A stretch of DNA of 64,000 nucleotides, from contig BFEA01000345.1 of assembly GCA_003427395.1 (NCBI GenBank), forward strand, positions 508,215-572,214, in the 5' to 3' direction. Positions 22,130 through 33,400 of the stretch are shown piece after piece (positions within the stretch are counted from its first letter, which is position 1; each line of letters begins with the position of its first letter). A program made the translations under genes and the position numbers. This DNA is from Chara braunii. Lineage: Eukaryota; Streptophyta; Charophyceae; Charales; Characeae. The notes beneath the pieces are model-generated. The model saw only the letters and a list, made by a program, of their open reading frames with translations, was not told the origin of the DNA and did not search any database.

Positions 22130-23040
22130 ACAGCTGGCACAACGGGTTAGATAGTAGTTGGATTCTCCTTTGCCTTTTTTCCCTTTTGCCTTTTATTGTT
22201 ATTAGTTAGATTCATTTTTTTTTCTTCCAATTATTTATTACTTTTTTATTGTTGGTTTTTAGGCCCTGTGTTCGAATCTTTCGCAGCCTCGCCTTACTGA
22301 ATCTACCTCCGGAATCGCGGTAGATTCATTCGAGGAGTTGATAAGAATCGCATACGATCTAGCCGCTAAGGACTACAGCGCGGCGTCGCGGAGACCTGGC
22401 TCGAGGGAAAACGAGCTGGGAGTATGGGAGAGAAAATGAAGAAAAGCAATCGAAGGCGAGGGGTGGGGATATCGCGAGTAAACTGGAAAGCGGGAAATCA
22501 CGCGAAATTGGTAGAACGTGAGCAGAGGAAGGAAAAGAGAAAGAAGAAGGAGGAGAGGGAGAAAAAGGAGAGAAAAGGAGGAGAAGAGAAAGAAAGAAGA
22601 GAAGGTGCTCGGGTACTTACTTACGGAACAGTGAGCATACGACCGTCAATAGTGACGACGATAACACAGAAGACGACGAAGGCGAAGGAGCGGGAAAAAA
22701 AAGTCGGTAAGTTTCAATCAAGCGGCTAACCTCATGGTACTTCCGCGGAGGAGACGAGAAAATGACAAATGAATCTCCCTGTACAACATGGAAAAATACA
22801 CCACAGCTTGCACCTGCCGCCGTCCCGCCATCGCCCGCTCGTTCGCTGACCTGCCATCAGTGTGTATGTATACGTGTGTGTAAGGGAGAGAGAGAGAGTT
22901 CAGAGAGAGAGTGGCGTGAGTTTATCTATTTCGCAGAAGGATGTCATGGTGATAGTTAATCAGTCTCACCCAAAACAAGAGGGTTAACAATTCGTAAGTG
23001 TATCTGGTAGGAAAAATAGTTAATACACGTTTATTTTGGT
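22130..23040. other. Non-coding, purine-rich in part
   Basis: A G/A-rich stretch at 22,430-22,610 and a GA microsatellite at about 22,888-22,910. GGTAAGT-type strings occur near 22,705 and again near 23,612 in related context (GTTTTCAATC), so this looks like another diverged repeat and not a splice site of a recognised gene. Confidence 0.4.
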
Positions 23041-24074
23041 GGCATTATTATTATTTTATTATTATTATTATTATGATTATTATTAGTTAGTTGCTTATTA
23101 TTATTATTAACCTCATTAATATCATAACTATTAAACCAAACTCACCATAGTTACGAAGAGGAAAGAGATGGCTCGAATGGGGAAGAAGAAGAAAGGAGTG
23201 GTGAAGGTGACTTACCTGTCACCCATTCCTAACTCCGGCGCCCTCATTCCAATAGAAGGTGGTAGCGACCGTGTCGAAGGCTTTGTCTTCGTGTCCGTGC
23301 TCACAACGTCACGCCCCCTTCGACTTAGGAGGTGTCACATATTGATCAAGAGGCTCCACACTCCTTGTCATTCGGCAGGTGCCTTAGCCCTACGATCCGG
23401 TTGCTTACCATATGCGAGGATGAAGCCTTATGGGGTGATTGGTGCATCAGTCAAAGGCGCCGTGAGATCGGGTCCGCCAACACCCCATTTGTTGGAGTAC
23501 ACGTCGTACATATTGTCGCCCTTCGTGATGTGATCACGATATATCGCGCATCTTGGCGGGTAGTGTCGCATGAGCCAACGACGCCGGCGACGAGCAGAAA
23601 GAGAGAGAGAGGAGGTAAGTTTTCAATCTTGCAGCTCACTTTTTGGTACTTCAATCGGTAGGACAAACCAAAACGAATAAATCTAATGCTACGTTATAGA
23701 AACTGTACATTACAAGTGTGTACGTGCGTGTTTGTGTGTGTGAGTGCGTATGTATATGTATGTGCAATAGTCGATTGCGTAGAGAACAACGTGATACTTT
23801 CATCGATATGATGAACAAGATCGAATGTATCTAACATTAAAATGTGAAAATGTACATTACTAATAGTAGGTGTGTGCTTGAGAGAAAGAGAATCGTACAT
23901 GGTGATCGATAATCGTTGCTGCCACTATCATGCGTTCCGGCTCCCTCGAATATAACACCCCCGACATTTATGTATCATTGAATTAGAAAGATTGTGAGTA
24001 TATGTTTATTACTATGCTATTATAATAAATTTATTTTATTATTATATTTATTATTATATTTATTATTATATGTA

Positions 24075-24120
<46 letters not shown>

Positions 24121-24439
24121 TTACTATTATTATTATTATTTGGAAGTATGTGTTCAATCGAAGAAGAGGACGCTGGTTAAGGAGAGAAGGGAAAGATAGG
24201 GGGAGACAGAACACAGTCAAGACTCACGGTTAAATACACACAGAAAATACTCGGTCTGAAAAAGACAACCAGACAAGTAGTAAGACGAGTAGGCAGACAA
24301 AAGCAGACAGTCTAACAAACAGATCAGACAGATATACTGAAAGGCAGATAGTCAAATAGTAACAAACAACAACAGACAGAGCCGCATGCATACGCAGACC
24401 GAGCACAGGATGGGAAGCCATAGCCGAACTTGCCTACCT

Positions 24440-26139
24440 ATAGCCGGACAAGACGCATGGTGGTCTTTGGGTGCGCATGGCGTTTGTGAATGAGGACGGG
24501 GTTGGTGAGTGATGCGTGAGACGTGCCTAGTATGTGAGGAGACAACATCGTCACTTACGAGCTTTTGCTGTGCTCGTATATAGAACTCGTGATGCAATTC
24601 TGCTACTGGTTTAAGGTTACAACTATCTGGTCTTATGTATGTGGTACTGTTTGATTTCTGAAGTTCGTTATTACTCAGTTTCCTTGCATTTTGTGTGATT
24701 TTATTTTATTAATATTATCATTGATTAATTGGTATTATTGTTATTATTATTATTATTATTAGTGAAATCAGACTCAGTTTCATTCACACTTCTCATGTAT
24801 GCAAAACATGTGCGTAGCAAACTGGCGACGAGCGCCCACTCAGATCTCAGAGATATGGTAACCAAGAACACAGTTCAGAGTCAAGTTCACTTCAATAGCT
24901 GCAAAGTTCAGAGTCAAGTTCACTTCAATAGCTGTGGTGACTTAGTGCCCACACAACCCTCCCTGTTCGTATACATAGGATCATCCTGGATATCCCATAT
25001 GCGATACTCTGAACTCTAATTACAGCTATGGGGGCTATGGCCGCTACTACCCTATCGCTATAGCTAAGCTTCTCTCTCGCACACTTCGTCTTCGGGCTCG
25101 CAGCAGACCACCTTGCACAAGTCGCTTATGGCAGTGCTTCCGCATGGCTCACGCAGGAATGGATGAATGGCTGGGCGCTGGCTCTTGATTTATACTTCTG
25201 CAGCTCGTTGGTCTGACCCTTTCCCATGCCCGTAGTGCACACAGTCCCATGCGGTACTTGCTTGACTGGACCAGGACTGACTGGGGACTGGGACTGTTGA
25301 CTCAGCACGGGTAGACTCCGCCACTTGCCCACTTGCCTCACCAATGGGTCTGTATGAGAGTGTGAGTGTAAGTAAAGTAAGAGAGAGAGACATAGATGGT
25401 GCGAGCATGCATGTGTGTTTGTGTGAGTAAGGGAGTGGGAACAGATAAACAGAAGCAGACAGACAAAGACAAGATAGACGGCCACAGACATATAAACAGA
25501 ACAGACAGACAAGATAAAAATAGACAAGACAAAGAGAGAGAAAGAGAATAGTGGAAGAGGCTTGTGAAAATGCACACGTGAAGGTAGAAGAAGAAGAAGA
25601 AGAAGAAGAAGAAGGAGAATGAGAGGAAGAAGGAGGAAGATGAAGGGAAAGAGTTAGGCACAGTCAAATACACAGTCTGACAGATGGTGAGACACACAGT
25701 CGGACACACAGTCAGACAAATGCAGGCTGGTCTCTTGGGTGCACGTGGCACCTGTGTGTTGACTATCGAGGTTGTGGGTGATTGCGAGAGACATACCTGA
25801 GGCTTGAGACGATGGCATTGTCCGAGATCTGCATGTACTTCAGGGAGCAATTGACGTCATGCGTGGCATTATAGTTTGTGGATTTGCCATCTGTAGTTCG
25901 GGCGCCGAGCGCCAGATAGGATACGACGTTGGTTCATTGTTGATGACGATGGGAGTATTCGCACACTGCCACTTGTGATTGTTTGCTTTGTCATACTTGG
26001 AGGAACTCGTACTGCAAATTGGTTGTTGGATCGAGGTCACGACTATCTGGTCTCATGTATAGGATGCTGTAGATTCGCAGTCGATCATTTTTCTTGCATT
26101 TTGTGTGATTTAATTATTATTGTTAATGATTGATTGATA

Positions 26140-26204
<65 letters not shown>

Positions 26205-26700
26205 GCGTGACAGACTCACTTTCATTTCCACATCGCATACATGTAAACAGATGGTGATTCAAACTAGTGCACAACACCCACACCAAGCTCAGAGATAAGG
26301 CAACCGAGAACACAGTCTGGAAGTAACTCGCTTCAAACAGGCTGTGAACATCCCGATCCTCGTCACTGAATTTGACACCACTGGTCGCTCACCCTCCAAC
26401 TCTGAATCACCTTGGATGCCACACGCACAGACTCCTATCTCTAACTATGGCAGCTATGGCTGCATCGATTCTCCTCCAGCCCACTTCGACTTCGGACGCA
26501 TCGGCAGACCACATTGCGCAAGTCATTGCGGCAGCACTTTCGTATGACTTCCGCATGCAAGAATCAATGACTAGGCGTTGCCACTTGATTTATACTTCTG
26601 TATCTCATTGGTCTGCCTCTTTTCATCGGCCCATGGTGCACACAGACCCTTATGGTGCTTGCTGAGCTGGACTGGGACTGACTGTATTAGTAACGCTGAA
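24440..26700 (+). repeat. Tandem duplication, about 1.3-1.4 kb
   Basis: Segments 24,450-25,290 and 25,715-26,680 share the same landmarks in order: GGTGGTCTTTGGGTGC / GCTGGTCTCTTGGGTGC, ACTATCTGGTCT(T/C)ATGTA (24,620 and 26,042), TTGCATTTTGTGTGATTTAA(T), a TTA tract, ACAGACTCACTTTCATT-type sequence, AGATAAGG(C/T)AACC.AGAACACAGT and CTTGATTTATACTTCTG (25,183 and 26,586). Copy 2 has extra sequence at about 25,850-26,035. The CAGACAGACA-rich strings at 24.3, 25.45 and 26.85 kb suggest a partial third unit. No coding function is apparent. Confidence 0.8.
24872..24934 (+). repeat. 33-bp tandem duplication
   Basis: AGTTCAGAGTCAAGTTCACT followed by TCAATAGCTG occurs at 24,872-24,901 and 24,905-24,934 without a mismatch. 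The equivalent place in the second large unit (about 26,300) has only one diverged copy, so this duplication is later. Confidence 0.95.
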
Positions 26701-27500
26701 CGCATGGGTTTGCACTACCAAATCGATGCAGTCGCACAACTGATGTTATGCAGTCAAGGTTGTAGCAGCTACGACGTTGACCCTGACCGAAATCTTACAA
26801 CTATAACCCCGACTGCAGATTCTACCCCTACACGACGCAGACAGACACATATAGACAACAACAGAGACACATATAGACAACAACAGACAGACACATATCC
26901 AAACAGGGACAGACAGACGAACATACAATCATCTATAGACAAACAAACATACATCCAGGCATGGACAGACAAAGAAACGGACATATGCGCAAAGAGAGGG
27001 AAAAGTAGCGAGAGAAAACTTACATAGCAGTAGCCTACACGAGTCAACACCTTCATCTGATTCCAGTTCTACTAAAGACATCAACTGTATGTATTGTCTA
27101 TTCGTAGGCCGCTTATAAGCCACTTGAGCATGATATGGGACAGGGAGAACTTTGGAATATGGTTGTCAGGTGATGACGAGTGTGAGCTCTCACTAACACT
27201 CGGATTCAGTATTGGGTATGCTCTCATTGACACTTTGACTCAGTGTTTGGTGCGATATTAGCGCAGCCTGATTGCCAGACTGTGTCAGACTTCCTGACTT
27301 TCAAAGTGACCTTACAAATTGAAATCTGTCATTTCATCATCCATGAATTATTAGTATTATTATTATAAGTTCGAATAGTGTTATTATTATTATTATTATT
27401 ATTTATTACCACGATTATCATTATCGTTATTATTTCACTAATTATTATTATTATTATTATTATTATTATTGTGATTATGACTATTATTATTATTATTTAC

Positions 27501-27544
<44 letters not shown>

Positions 27545-27643
27545 GTGGTTGTCTTGATTGTTTTCCTATTGCTATTTCTGAAAACATCAGGGGTTGAGCA
27601 AGGGTCAACAAGGAAAAGAGTGAACGACATAGGAAAAAAGAAA

Positions 27644-27668
27644 GACATTATCACCGTGTGATAGTGTC
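27644..27668. repeat. CCGTG-loop hairpin 1
   Basis: GACATTATCAC 27,644-27,654, loop CGT, GTGATAGTGTC 27,658-27,668: 11 pairs, one of them G.T. Followed by a CTCCTCCATTC block, as at copies 2 and 3. Confidence 0.85.
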
Positions 27669-28342
27669 GGGCTCCTCCATTCCCCTCCATTCTTATCCTT
27701 GGTTGATCCTCTCGAACGCATACCTTCTCAACTATAAAAGTTTGATAGTGACTTCCACTAAGATAATAATGGTTTTTGCTAACCTTAAAGGCCCGGACGT
27801 TGCAACCCTCATCCATCCAAAAACTCGAGGCAAACGGAGGTCCGAATTGATCCGAAATTGAGAGTTCCTCAAACCTGAAAGCTTGTCTGGGTACTTGCGC
27901 ACTACAAGTAAGTGTATCCAGCCGAGGTCCTGGACGGGGTAACTTGGGCTCTACAGATGACTTTGACCTTTGAATTTCCTGTGAGCAGCGTTTGGTCACG
28001 CGACCAAACGCGATAGACATAGACGTTGGGCGTCGGACCAAAGAGACGACTTTTACTATATTAGTGTGACTCATTACTTCATTGTATTGCTCAGTGTGGA
28101 TGGATACTCGGTGCATTTATGCTCTATGCTCGTGCAAGATTACTCAAACATTCGTTAGACCCACAACTTGGTGTTATCGCCCGCAATCCAATTATTATTA
28201 CTATAATAATTATTATTATTATTGTTATTATTATTATTATAATTATTATTGTTGGTTATTAGATATTTATGATTGGTACAACTATCATTGGGCATCATGG
28301 GCTAAAAAATGGAGGGGATGCGGGACAATGGAGAGGAGAAAG

Positions 28343-28365
28343 ATGTCGTCACCGTGTGACGACAT
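28343..28365. repeat. CCGTG-loop hairpin 2
   Basis: ATGTCGTCAC 28,343-28,352, loop CGT, GTGACGACAT 28,356-28,365: 10 perfect pairs. Compared with hairpin 1, four pairs differ on both strands in a way that keeps pairing. Followed by TACCTCCGCCACCC. Confidence 0.9.
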
Positions 28366-28562
28366 TTACCTCCGCCACCCTTCTCCCTTTTCCTTTGATT
28401 TGAACCCCTCAGTTTCTCTTTTTTTCTCTCCATATTTGTCCAAGATTGTTGCTATGATTATTGTTGTTATTAAGCATCAGTCTGCAATTCTTTGTTGATT
28501 GACAATGAGGGAAGTGAGGGAAGATCAGGTTGAAAAGAGGTCGAGTACTGGAGAGGAGAGAG

Positions 28563-28586
28563 ACATCGTGACCGTGTGACAACATC
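28563..28586. repeat. CCGTG-loop hairpin 3, decayed
   Basis: ACATCGTGACCGTGTGAC and AACATC keep the context and the loop (followed by TACCTCCTCCATCC), but the arms no longer pair well. It is a related copy in which the stem is lost. Confidence 0.6.
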
Positions 28587-28724
28587 TACCTCCTCCATCC
28601 GTCTCCATTTCTCCCATAATCTAATGCTTTCATTTCCTTAGTTGTCACAACTCTCTGGAATGATATAAATCTCATCAAAGTAAAAGTCTACTCTGTGGAA
28701 AAAGTGTGATCAAACGGTCGGACG

Positions 28725-31693
28725 AAACAGGGCGATTGCGGGAGCTCTGCCGGAGTTTAGGAGGAACTCTGGAGGCAGGGAACCATAAGGTACGCATGAC
28801 TCGCTCCCTTCCCGTATCCCTTACTGGTTACGACTCTCTATTGGACTGCATGAGTGGATGTATGCTATACATCTTCTTGTTTCTTTCATGAGTAAAACTT
28901 TCAGAAAGAAGAGAATGAACGTATGATTGAAGTAAGAACCCTGCCTGATGTCAGGAAGGAACTTAGGAGCACCGAAAAGGAACCTAGTCTGCCTGGTTCT
29001 GAAACATAAGGCCGTGTGATGGAGACTCCCGAGGGGTCGTCACACTGTTTGCATGAGCTGACTAAGATGGATGACGGGGTACTTGCCGTGTAAAGTTACC
29101 CTGCCATTCATCTGCCTAAAGTGAGAATTTGATGAAATGTCTGTTTGATTTCAGCATTAGTGACGGGAAACTGCCGTGCAGTTTTCTTGTTACCTTATAA
29201 GCTAGATCTAGGGGGTAATCCGGTGCTCCCGTGGGGTACATATTTTCAACGACTAACAAAAACAAAGGTAGTAGGAGGTTCCTGTGCGGCTCTCCTATCA
29301 CAGATCTGACCAAACTTGGAAAGGAACTGGGTACTCACCTGTGCGAGTACACGAACCCTTAAGTCTGGGTCGATCTGTCGATTTCCCGTGGGAGTCAACA
29401 TACCTTTTGCTCATTTACGATGGATAGGCCAGGTAGGTGAATTGTCAGGGCAACTCAACCAAAAGTTATTTTGATTGATCTCCTACACATCAAACTGGTA
29501 GTAGGATGACTCCCGGGAGGGTTATCCTAATACTTGTTTGATTTGGGGATCAACTAACGGGGGGAAGTAAACGAGGTGATTGTGTTTGGATACTAGAGGG
29601 ATACTCCCGGGTGAGTAACCCTACTACTTGTTTGGATATGACTGATGGATGGTATGAATAAATGCTAACGATCTATCTATTTAACATTAAGCCAGGATAT
29701 GGGAGGCTCCCGTGGGGTCATCCTATTATTTGCTTGGGCTCATCTTAACAAGCCAGGTAAAGACACTCCCGCGAAAGGAGGACCTGGTGTTTGCCTGAAT
29801 CCGCTAACTTAATCCTAGCTCGTATGACTCTGAGGAAGTAGTAGGGTGACTTCCGTGAGGTCATCTTATTACACCTTTTGAGGATAGGCTGGATTTTAAT
29901 CAAGGACTAATAGGAGGTTTTCGTGAAGACCGCCTAGTACTAACTTGAATTTCGTACTGACACCTGGATCGGGAGTGTTTTTTTGAAAGTTTGATCAAGT
30001 GTAGAGATGGTTCGACCAGGACCTCCTAACTACCTGCTTAACTAATAAAGGATGCTCTCATATGAGTTATCCGGTCGCCCGTATAAGATTGCTTGAGATA
30101 ATTGATTGCATAATGACTGTATGGACTTTAGTGCTCCCGTGGGGCTACTCAACTATTCCTTTGAATAACCGTTTTGCCTGGAATTGATCAAGTAGTGGAA
30201 AATTTCCGGGTGAGTCAACCCACTACTTGTGTATGTCAGCACAATAAGAAGAGAAGGGGAAAAGGGAACGCTTCAGCGGGAGTGACTCCAGATGTCCTAA
30301 AAGAAGCAGAATGAAAGACAAGTACCGTGGGAAAAAAAAATTAGAAAAGAAGATACTCCGCATGACCTCGGTTCATTAATAAAATCCTAAGGGAGAAACC
30401 GCCACTTGTATGAGTTGATCTCAACTAGACTACTACGTTAGCACCAAAGGGTGTGCTTATCTGCAGGAGAGAAAATGCAAGGACTGAGAGTAGGGGAAAT
30501 ATGAGTTCCCCTAGATGACTTAGGACATAGGTAAGAGATTCCTTGAACAAAAAGAGTAAGAGTGACAAAAGCCGTAAGGTAGGTAAAAACTGAAGGGCTA
30601 AACTTTGGGATGTTAATCCCAAAGCTCACATACAAGATCTAAGCGCTTGACCCTTAGATATCAATATGTGGAAAATCAAGTGGGGGTGTCGAATCTTTGT
30701 TGACCTGTGTGTGCAGGTTCATGATTTGATATACTGCAATTGAAGAAGTCCTACAAGGAGGACTCAATTTTTATGTTATCTCTCGAACAGGTCGATCGTT
30801 GCCGATTCAACTTTTGCCCCTTGACTTGATACCCACTTCTAAAATCAAACCATGTGGTCAGTAAAACTGTCACATGTGGTCATTGCCTAAATGGTCCTGG
30901 TCACTCTCAAGGGTCCTTTGAAGAAATGTGAGGGGGCTGGGCTTACATCCTAGGAAAGATAGAGTTGTTATACATGATTTGAAAAGTGAGGGACAATGTC
31001 AATGGTTGATGGTTGACGCCGTTAGTGCATGGCATGTGGATTGTCTTTGCATTATTATGTGCATGTCTGTTTTGTTCATGGTTTGGATTGAACTGGACCT
31101 GATCTGTTGAAGAGACTTGGACACATTGCACTTGTGGAAGTGGGAAGGGTTCTCAACGGTAATACCTCCATACTCATATTCAGTCTTATATAACTTCTAT
31201 ACTATCTGATGTCCAGTCATATGTTGGATAGAATAGAATGCCCTTGGTAGTGAAAATGTTTTGGTACTTTGATCGTAGTGGTTAGAAGAAAAATATGTTT
31301 TGGAAGTAGAAGCGGAAATAGACGGCCTTTTAAAAAGTTCGACCTGAATATCTAATGGGTCAGTTCTAGGCGGCTTACCGTGCGTACCCCGTTTTGTGCT
31401 ACCGCGATCGAGAAAACGCCCTCGACCGAGCTACCTTTACAAAGGCATGTAAAAGCCTTCGCATGTGGGCCGGTAGCTCAGCAGGGATACGCCTACCTAA
31501 GGGTGGTGACAGCCCCTCCGGTAAAGGTAAGTTGTACCTCGCAACGTCCTGACCTGTCGCAGGGCGTCGTGAGAGGTATAGCACGAGCGCACGGTCGGAG
31601 TGGTAACTGGTTCTTTTCAGACAAAACATCCTGCGTTACACGACCGTGAGGTTCAACGCTCCTCATCAGGGTGCGAGACCGCCGCACGCGACA
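28725..31693 (+). repeat. 3-4 kb repeat family, copy D (leader/LTR before gag-pol)
   Basis: The head (GCGATTGCGGGAGCTCTGCC, then GGAGGCAGGGAACC at about 28,731-28,790) and the terminal module (GTGCGTACCCC 31,381 to CGCACGCGACA ending 31,693) match copies A, B and C. The central 29.0-30.3 kb is replaced by another hairpin array whose loops read CCGTG or similar. The first Gag zinc knuckle codon lies 120 bases beyond the module, so this copy is directly joined to a Ty3 element: a 5' LTR or long leader with most of gag deleted or unrecognisable. Confidence 0.6.
29014..30230 (+). repeat. Hairpin array with CCGTG-type loops, copy D
   Basis: At least nine hairpins. GTGTGA 29,014-29,019/TCACAC 29,040-29,045. 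GGGGTACTT 29,076-29,084/AAGT-T-ACCC 29,093-29,101. GGAAACTG 29,166-29,173/CAGTTTTC 29,179-29,186. TAGGAG 29,272-29,277/CTCCTA 29,292-29,297. GTACTC 29,331-29,336/GAGTAC 29,345-29,350. TAGGATGAC 29,502-29,510/GTTATCCTA 29,521-29,529. AGGGATACTC 29,597-29,606/GAGTAACCCT 29,613-29,622. CCAGGT 29,753-29,758/ACCTGG 29,782-29,787. GTAGTAGGGTGAC 29,838-29,850/GTCATCTTATTAC 29,860-29,872. CAAGTAGTGG 30,190-30,199/CCACTACTTG 30,221-30,230. The loop centres read CCGTG, CTGTG, TCGTG, TCCCG or CCGGG. Arms differ from unit to unit. Confidence 0.85.
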
Positions 31694-31893
31694 GCGGCAA
31701 GGGCGGTCTGCGGAGGAGTCAGGGGCAAGCCGCCAACCCAAACAAAATAGCTGCTTGGGTGAGGGCCGGTGTGGATCAGGAAGTGTGGCGAGACCATTGG
31801 TCGCGTGGTGCTTGCATAAATTGCGGCAAGTACGGCCATACGCAGTTTAAGTGCAAGAACCCGAAGGTCTTGCAAAATATCCCTCCTAAGTGA
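31694..31893 (+). pseudogene. Ty3-type Gag C-terminal remnant with zinc knuckle
   Basis: The frame with stop at 31,891-31,893 contains WVRAGVDQEVWRDHW followed by CINCGKYGHTQFKC, a CX2CX4HX4C zinc knuckle with cysteine codons at 31,813, 31,822 and 31,852 and histidine at 31,837. This is the nucleocapsid part of Gag, which binds element RNA during particle assembly. The matrix/capsid part that should precede it is not recognisable; the repeat-family terminal module ends immediately upstream. An ORF could start at ATG 31,600, inside that module. Confidence 0.8.
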
Positions 31894-32199
31894 GGGTATC
31901 CTTTTTCTCAGTCTGCGGCCTCTACGAGCTCCAGCCTGAGAAACACTTAGGGCCGGTAGAAGTTGTAGTTGTTTCTACTCTGGTTGAAGCGGGTGACGTA
32001 CCCTCCCCGTTTTAAGAGTTGGCAAAGTTATTGACTCCTTAGTCACCCCGGAGAAACATCCAGACCCAACTATACTCTGTACGCTGGATGTGTCTGAAGC
32101 CTTAGAGGACCTTCAAGGTGAGTGGTCGGCAAGGAACCCTCGTGAGTCTTGGGTGGCACTAAGTAGAGGTCCTAGAGGGGACCACTTCATTGTGGAAGT

Positions 32200-32550
32200 T
32201 GGTGTGGGTGGTGGCAAGTGCGGTGCCTTCGTAGACATCGGCTCCATGTGAAACTTCGTAAGTCGCGACTGCGTTGATAGACTGCGCCTAAAGGATCGGG
32301 TGCAACGCCTTAGTAGACCAGTAACATCTACTTTCACCAACAAAGAGCACATGATGGGGGAGGACTACGTTAAAGATGTGGTCTGCACGTTCTCGTACCC
32401 AGGAGGAGATATAAACCATAAGATACCATTGCTGGTGAGTGATGATTTGCCCTTTGACATGTTGTTGGGCATGTACTACCTGGAGGTTGCTGATTCACAT
32501 CAGTCTTCCATAACTATTATAAACAGAACCAAGAGGAAGGAATGTACTTA
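32200..32550 (+). pseudogene. Ty3 aspartic protease, inactivated
   Basis: The region reads KCGAFVDIGSM, TGA at 32,249-32,251, then NFVSRDCVDRL. This aligns with the retropepsin active-site segment, which normally holds D-S/T-G. Here the codons at 32,234-32,242 give D-I-G and a stop follows within five codons. The C-terminal half is open (SDDLPFDMLLGMYYLEVADS, the hydrophobic-G-x-x flap/end motif typical of Ty3 protease). The protease would mature Gag-Pol; here it should be dead. Confidence 0.8.
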
Positions 32551-33400
32551 GTCTATGTCTCTACAAAAGGGGAGGTCGTTAAAACACGCCGAGAGATAGA
32601 GACAATCGTCGCTAAATACCCTGATCTGTTTGAGGGGCCTACAAGAGTCGTAGATAGGGAGGTTTTTTATGGCATAAAGATCATTCGAGGTAGCAAGACA
32701 CCTAAGGGAATAATCTATAGGATGACTCCGGCTAAGTTGGACGAGCTTCGGTAACAACTGAAAGAACTCATAGAGAAGGGGATGATTCGCCCTAGCACCT
32801 CCCACTTTGGCTCACCAGTCTTATTTGTTCCAAAGAAAAGGGGAACACTAAGGATGTGCATTAATCATAAGGGCGTCAATGCCATCACCGTTAAGAACGC
32901 AGAGCCTCTACCATGCATCGACGACCTATTGGATATGATGCAGGGGTGTAAGTACTATACCAAGATAGACTTAAAATCCGACTACCATCAGATTGCTATA
33001 AGACCAGAGGACCAGCACAAAACTGCATTCCAGACCAGGTCTGTACGAGTTTGTGGTGATGCACTTTGGTCTTTGCAATGCGCCAGGTACATTCCAACAT
33101 GCCATGAATAGGATCTTTAACGACTACTTGGATAAGTTTGTTGTCGTGTACCTCGGCGATATTCTTATCTTTAGTAAAACTGTCGAGGAGCATGCTCAGC
33201 ATGTAGACAAAGTACTTTCACTCCTTCGACAACACAAGTATAAGATAAACGCAGGGAAATGTAAGTTTGGACACACTCGAATCTTGTACTTAGGTCAGGA
33301 AGTATCCGCAGATGGGATTAGGCATGGAGATGTGAAGGTGGCTAGTATTAGGGACTGGTCACGACCCAGTCTGTGACTGAGGTTAGATCATTCTTGGGAA
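32545..33400 (+). pseudogene. Ty3 reverse transcriptase, broken
   Basis: Recognisable RT blocks in order: KYPDLFEGPTRV (N-terminal link), [20 protein letters not shown] (fingers), [37 protein letters not shown] (motif A, catalytic Asp codon 32,968-32,970), [15 protein letters not shown] (motif B) and VVVYLGDILIFSK (motif C). Damage: TAA at 32,752-32,754, a frameshift near 33,037, another near 33,362, and the first Asp of motif C replaced by Gly (GGC at 33,155-33,157). It copies element RNA into DNA in active relatives; this copy cannot. Confidence 0.95.

Larger units (their letters stand above)
23041..28260. repeat. Series of (TTA)n tracts
   Basis: TTA/ATT trinucleotide tracts at about 23,045-23,110, 24,073-24,142, 24,737-24,765, 26,139-26,205, 27,349-27,545 and 28,190-28,258. 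The two at 24.75 and 26.17 kb occupy equivalent positions in a larger duplication. They give asparagine-, tyrosine- or isoleucine-run ORFs with no meaning. Confidence 0.9.

Noticed and set aside
24352-25850. Serine/leucine/threonine-rich minus-strand ORFs
   Set aside because: They come from GA/CAGA-rich repeats and the positions change between the two duplicated units.
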